Below, piece after piece: positions 8,020-10,523 of a stretch of 10,523 nt of DNA (position 1 is its first letter; every line of letters begins with the position of its first letter). The position numbers and the translations under genes were made by a program. Below the pieces are notes generated by a model. It did no database searches and was not told the origin of the DNA. It was given only the letters and a program-made list of their open reading frames with translations. The stretch comes from Halocaridina rubra (lineage: Eukaryota; Arthropoda; Malacostraca; Decapoda; Atyidae). The DNA lies in assembly GCA_037179515.1 (NCBI GenBank), contig JAXCGZ010024248.1:1-10523 (forward strand), read 5' to 3'.

Positions 8020-9499
8020 TTTAAACATGTACACATCACTTTATCGTCATCTGTGATATGGCCATTGGCTACTTCAATAGGTCCGACTTTTTCCTTAAAT
8101 TTTGTTTGATAATGTTGATAAAACCCTTTAGGATTTTCTTTAGCTTCTCCTGCTATTCTAACTTCGTATTTTCTTTTCGACTCTCTAACTATCTTTTTAA
8201 CTTCCCTGTTTAACTGTATATATTGCTGCCTCACATGCTCTTCACCTCTTTTTAGTTTCCTGTATATTCCTCTTTTAATACCTATAAGATTCTTTATTCT
8301 ATTGTTCATCCATTTAGGGTCATTTTTTCTTGATCTGTAATGTTTCATGGGATTATAGTCTCTCTGACTATTCTAAAGAGTCATGACAAAATTGTTATAT
8401 TCCTCATCCAAATTTATATTAACTGACGGACTGCTGTTCTTTCCTGTGAGAGAATTTAATGTATTGATCTTATCTTGTGATAATCCTTGGCATGTGGTAC
8501 TCAAATTTCGGGGTAATCCACTACCTGCGACCTGACCTGCTGGATTAACTACCCACATCTGTACCCCAGAAATCCCTTCCCATACCTCATTAGATAATTT
8601 AGTTTTTAAGCCCTCAAAATCTCCTGCTCTAAAGTTTGGAACAATATTCTTATTTTCCTTTATAGTTTCCTTGAAAATTATGTTAAATCTAATGGAATCA
8701 TGGTCACTGTTGCCAATTTTTCACCAACTTCTAAATTTGTAACCATATTCTCTCTATTACTAAGAACTAAATCTAGTGTATTCACCCCCCGTGTTGCTTC
8801 ATGTACATGCTGAGAAAGGAAATTGTCTTCTACTACTTCCAAAAACTCCTTAGAGCTACTATCACCTGTTATGGTTTCCCAGTTAATATGTCTAAAATTA
8901 AAATCGCCTACAATGCAAACTCTATTTGACCTGGCCACTTCAGAAATTTCATCGTAAATAACTTGCGACTCTATATTATCTAGATCAGGTGGTCTGTAGA
9001 CTACTCCTACAACTAGACTTTCTATATTATTTTTAATTTCAACCCATAAGGTTTCTGAATTTAGATTTGTCTTAATTCCAGACTTAATGCAGCTTCTGAG
9101 GCTATCTTTAATATACATAATTACCCCTCCCCCTCTTTTATCTGCACTACGATCAGCATTATAAAGTTTATATCCTGTAATTATGTACTCAGCTTTAAGG
9201 TGTTTGCTTTCTAAATTAATCCAACTTTCACTAATGCATATTATATCCGGTCTCTCACTACATACTATGGCTCTCAGTTCTTCTATCTTGCTACCTAAAC
9301 TACGGCTATTTGTATAATATACTTTTAAACTTTCTCCAGCCCCACCCTTCTTGTGGCTACTCCCCCTGTTAATATTTGTTCTATGTAACAAATGGTTCTT
9401 ATCCTTAGACTCCCAGTTATTTGACCCACTATTTACTGAACCCTTACTGACTAATTTCTCTGCACAAGTATTATTTATTTCATTATTTGTGTCTAACAA
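8020..9499 (-). pseudogene. ORF2 endonuclease half, copy D (frameshift, nonsense, truncated)
   Basis: This is homologous to residues 1 to about 493 of the intact ORF2 and very similar at each site. Three lesions are visible. A one-base deletion in a C run (two C at 8713-8714, three in copy C at 7115-7117) shifts the frame just before the SDHD motif, removing the catalytic His block. An AAG to TAG change (8373-8375) stops the frame after FVMTL. The sequence ends at TCLK where copy C is joined. Upstream of the shift, N64, E91, YRPP and GDFN are intact, with a few changes such as Tyr to His in NFRYINW. The Met at codon 8 of copy C is Ile here (ATA), so there is no ATG near the start. The apparent 140-codon frame at 7926-8348 is the stretch between the nonsense codon and the junction, with an out-of-frame tail from copy C's ORF1. 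Confidence 0.9.
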
Positions 9500-9550
9500 A
9501 ACCCCCCTACCTCTCTGTCTATCATACCAGCCAATACCGAGACACCTGAA
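9493..9550 (-). promoter_or_regulatory. ORF1/ORF2 overlap, candidate recoding or reinitiation site
   Basis: The ORF2 frame is open from just after an in-frame TAA (9551-9553) and runs through the last codons of ORF1, so the two frames overlap by 58 nt with ORF2 in the -1 register. No ATG exists in the ORF2 frame in this overlap. A run of six G (9502-9507) followed by TTTT lies just before the ORF1 stop TAG. Slipping back one base within GGGGGG keeps GGG pairing in the P site, which would allow a -1 shift. The same layout occurs in copy C (7897-7954, G run 7906-7911). This is a candidate only: reinitiation after the stop or a non-AUG start are equally possible. Confidence 0.4.
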
Positions 9551-10482
9551 TTAGAAAGATGCACTCCATCCCTTGCATGCATATGCTTACGACTAGTGAA
9601 GTGATCCCACCCATCTATAAAACCTATATTATTCTCCCGACAGAAGACTTTCATCCTAGCATTTACTCCTATAGCTCGAGACCACCACTCTGAACTTTGG
9701 CTAAGCCTAGGGAGAATACCACACATCACAGGAACTGCACCCCTTTTCCTGATCTTATCCAGGGCTTGTCTATACAACCTAATCAGCTCTTCACTTCTAC
9801 CATCCTGCACGTCATTTCCCCCAGCTATCAAACAAACAACATCTTTTTTCTCAATCCAGCTATTTATTGACTCACCCACCTTCTTCATACATGCTCCAGG
9901 GAAAAAATATTTTCCTCTAACTCTATGCCTGAGTTTCCTGTCTACATATCTGCATAGTGAATCCCCTACAATTACCAAAGAACGAGACTTATCCGGAGGA
10001 TGGGTTACTCCGACTTTGGGAGACTTACCTAGGCTCTTGACCTGAGAGCTTTTCCCACTTCCCTTTCTACAATCGCTAGTACACCTATCTGACTCTATGG
10101 GTCCTGAAGAATTACTGCCGCCACTGTCACCTTCATCTCTAAGTGAACTAAATGAATTAGCAACTTGTAGTCTAAAAGTATCATTTTTCTTCAGAACCAT
10201 CTTCGTAGAACCCTTATTCACAACTTTCCAGTCGTCTTCTCTATTCAATTGTGCCTTCCTGGTTAACACCTCTACCTTACCTCTCAGATCCCTGTTCTCC
10301 TCAGCTAAGGATCTGACCTCCTGCCTGACTGCGGCCAACTCATTTCTTAAATTAAAAATGAGTTTGCTTGCGTCAGACGAGGACAAATCCCCAGCACAGC
10401 CACAAACAGCACCAACAATGACACCACCACCAACACCACTACCACTAACACCACCAGCACAAAGAACACCACCACTCTCCAT
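9493..10482 (-). CDS. CR1-type ORF1: coiled coil plus SGNH-like esterase
   Basis: The protein has 329 residues from the first ATG (10480-10482). The frame stays open upstream to the window edge without another ATG, so a start outside cannot be excluded. It begins with a Gly-rich stretch (about 4-22), then a coiled-coil-like heptad region (about 42-78, NLRNELAAVRQEVRSLAEEN), a hydrophilic Ser/Gly/Lys-rich linker (about 115-166) and an SGNH hydrolase-like domain (about 168-329). Its blocks are IVGDSL (Ser175), AGGND (Asn223) and DGVH (Asp305, His308), so the catalytic set is complete. Esterase-bearing ORF1 proteins are a known trait of CR1-type elements, and the coiled coil suggests self-association. 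Natural substrate is unknown to me, and RNA binding is inferred from the family only. No zinc finger or PHD finger was seen. The stop TAG overlaps the ORF2 frame. This is the only intact ORF1 in the window. Confidence 0.88.
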   Translation of the reverse strand: MESGGVLCAGGVSGSGVGGGVIVGAVCGCAGDLSSSDASKLIFNLRNELAAVRQEVRSLAEENRDLRGKVEVLTRKAQLNREDDWKVVNKGSTKMVLKKNDTFRLQVANSFSSLRDEGDSGGSNSSGPIESDRCTSDCRKGSGKSSQVKSLGKSPKVGVTHPPDKSRSLVIVGDSLCRYVDRKLRHRVRGKYFFPGACMKKVGESINSWIEKKDVVCLIAGGNDVQDGRSEELIRLYRQALDKIRKRGAVPVMCGILPRLSQSSEWWSRAIGVNARMKVFCRENNIGFIDGWDHFTSRKHMHARDGVHLSNSGVSVLAGMIDREVGGFC

Positions 10483-10523
10483 TGTACTAAGTATGGTCAA
10501 GACTAGAGCTACTGGAAGCACGT
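10483..10523 (-). other. Sequence upstream of ORF1, cut by window edge
   Basis: The 41 bases before the ORF1 ATG are open in the same frame (they would read LPVALVLTILST after a GTG) and contain no ATG. This may be 5' UTR or an N-terminal extension of ORF1. A TATA box or other promoter cannot be judged from so short a piece. Confidence 0.4.

Larger units (their letters stand above)
8020..10523 (-). mobile_element. Copy D: 5' half of the outer CR1-type LINE
   Basis: On the minus strand this holds ORF1 and then the endonuclease half of ORF2, ending at TTTAAA (8020-8025), where copy C begins. The 5' end of the element lies at or beyond the right edge of the window. The break point corresponds to C position 6423, only 7 bp from the point where copies A and B begin (6415). 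Together with A it makes up one element interrupted by C. It is already damaged independently of that break, by a frameshift and a nonsense codon in ORF2, so the outer element was or has become inactive for ORF2. Confidence 0.85.

Noticed and set aside
7926..8348. 140-codon minus ORF with a novel C-terminus
   Set aside because: It is the ORF2 linker of copy D after the nonsense codon, running out of frame into the ORF1 remnant of copy C. The new tail has no homology of its own.
7755..9554. 67-codon plus ORFs at 7755-7958 and 9351-9554
   Set aside because: Both are antisense to the start of ORF2 in copies C and D and are shadows of the same conserved sequence.
9493..10482. ORF1 as a viral or bacterial lipase/esterase gene
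   Set aside because: There is no signal peptide, it has a coiled coil before the hydrolase domain, and it sits directly upstream of ORF2 in the -1 frame. All of this fits a CR1-type ORF1.

Overview
The window is eukaryotic and consists almost entirely of non-LTR retrotransposon (LINE) sequence of the CR1 type, lying mostly on the minus strand. I see no host gene, no RNA gene, no CRISPR array and no bacterial signals. The family call rests on four things: an ORF1 with a coiled coil and an SGNH-type esterase; an ORF2 with an apurinic-like endonuclease followed by a reverse transcriptase (RT); no LTRs; and a 3' end made of a short tandem repeat (unit TTCTTATG) rather than poly(A). The 3' UTR and the C-terminus of ORF2 look like CR1/Penguin-type repeats I remember from decapod crustaceans, so a decapod or another arthropod is my best guess. 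That is from memory and unchecked.

Layout, left to right in plus coordinates: (1) 1-132, the 3' end of a CR1 copy on the plus strand; (2) 133-1097, an AT-rich spacer without genes, with an (AT)n microsatellite; (3) 1098-2868, copy A (minus), the RT half of ORF2 plus 3' UTR, frameshifted; (4) 2869-4642, copy B (minus), nearly the same as A and offset by exactly 1774 bp; (5) 4643-8019, copy C (minus), with the last 40 codons of ORF1, an uninterrupted 1030-codon ORF2, 3' UTR and tail; (6) 8020-10523, copy D (minus), with a full-looking ORF1 and the broken endonuclease half of ORF2.

The pieces fit one history. D ends, and A begins, at almost the same point of ORF2 (equivalent to positions 6423 and 6415 in C, so only 7 bp are missing). 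D and A are therefore best read as two halves of one outer element, split by the nested, same-orientation insertion of C. C carries no target-site duplication. Its tail repeat merges with a TTCTTAT match in the target, as expected for target-primed reverse transcription by a CR1-type element. Copy B is a mosaic: its body matches A and its 3' UTR matches C. That is the product expected from unequal exchange between A and C, and the switch point can be mapped to 3057-3164.

Functionally, ORF1 would be an RNA-binding or esterase-bearing accessory protein and ORF2 the nicking and reverse-transcribing enzyme. The locus has one intact-looking ORF1 (in D) and one intact-looking ORF2 (in C), but on different copies. 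ORF2 has no conserved ATG at its start. Its frame overlaps the end of ORF1 in the -1 register, so its translation must rely on frameshifting, reinitiation or a non-AUG start.
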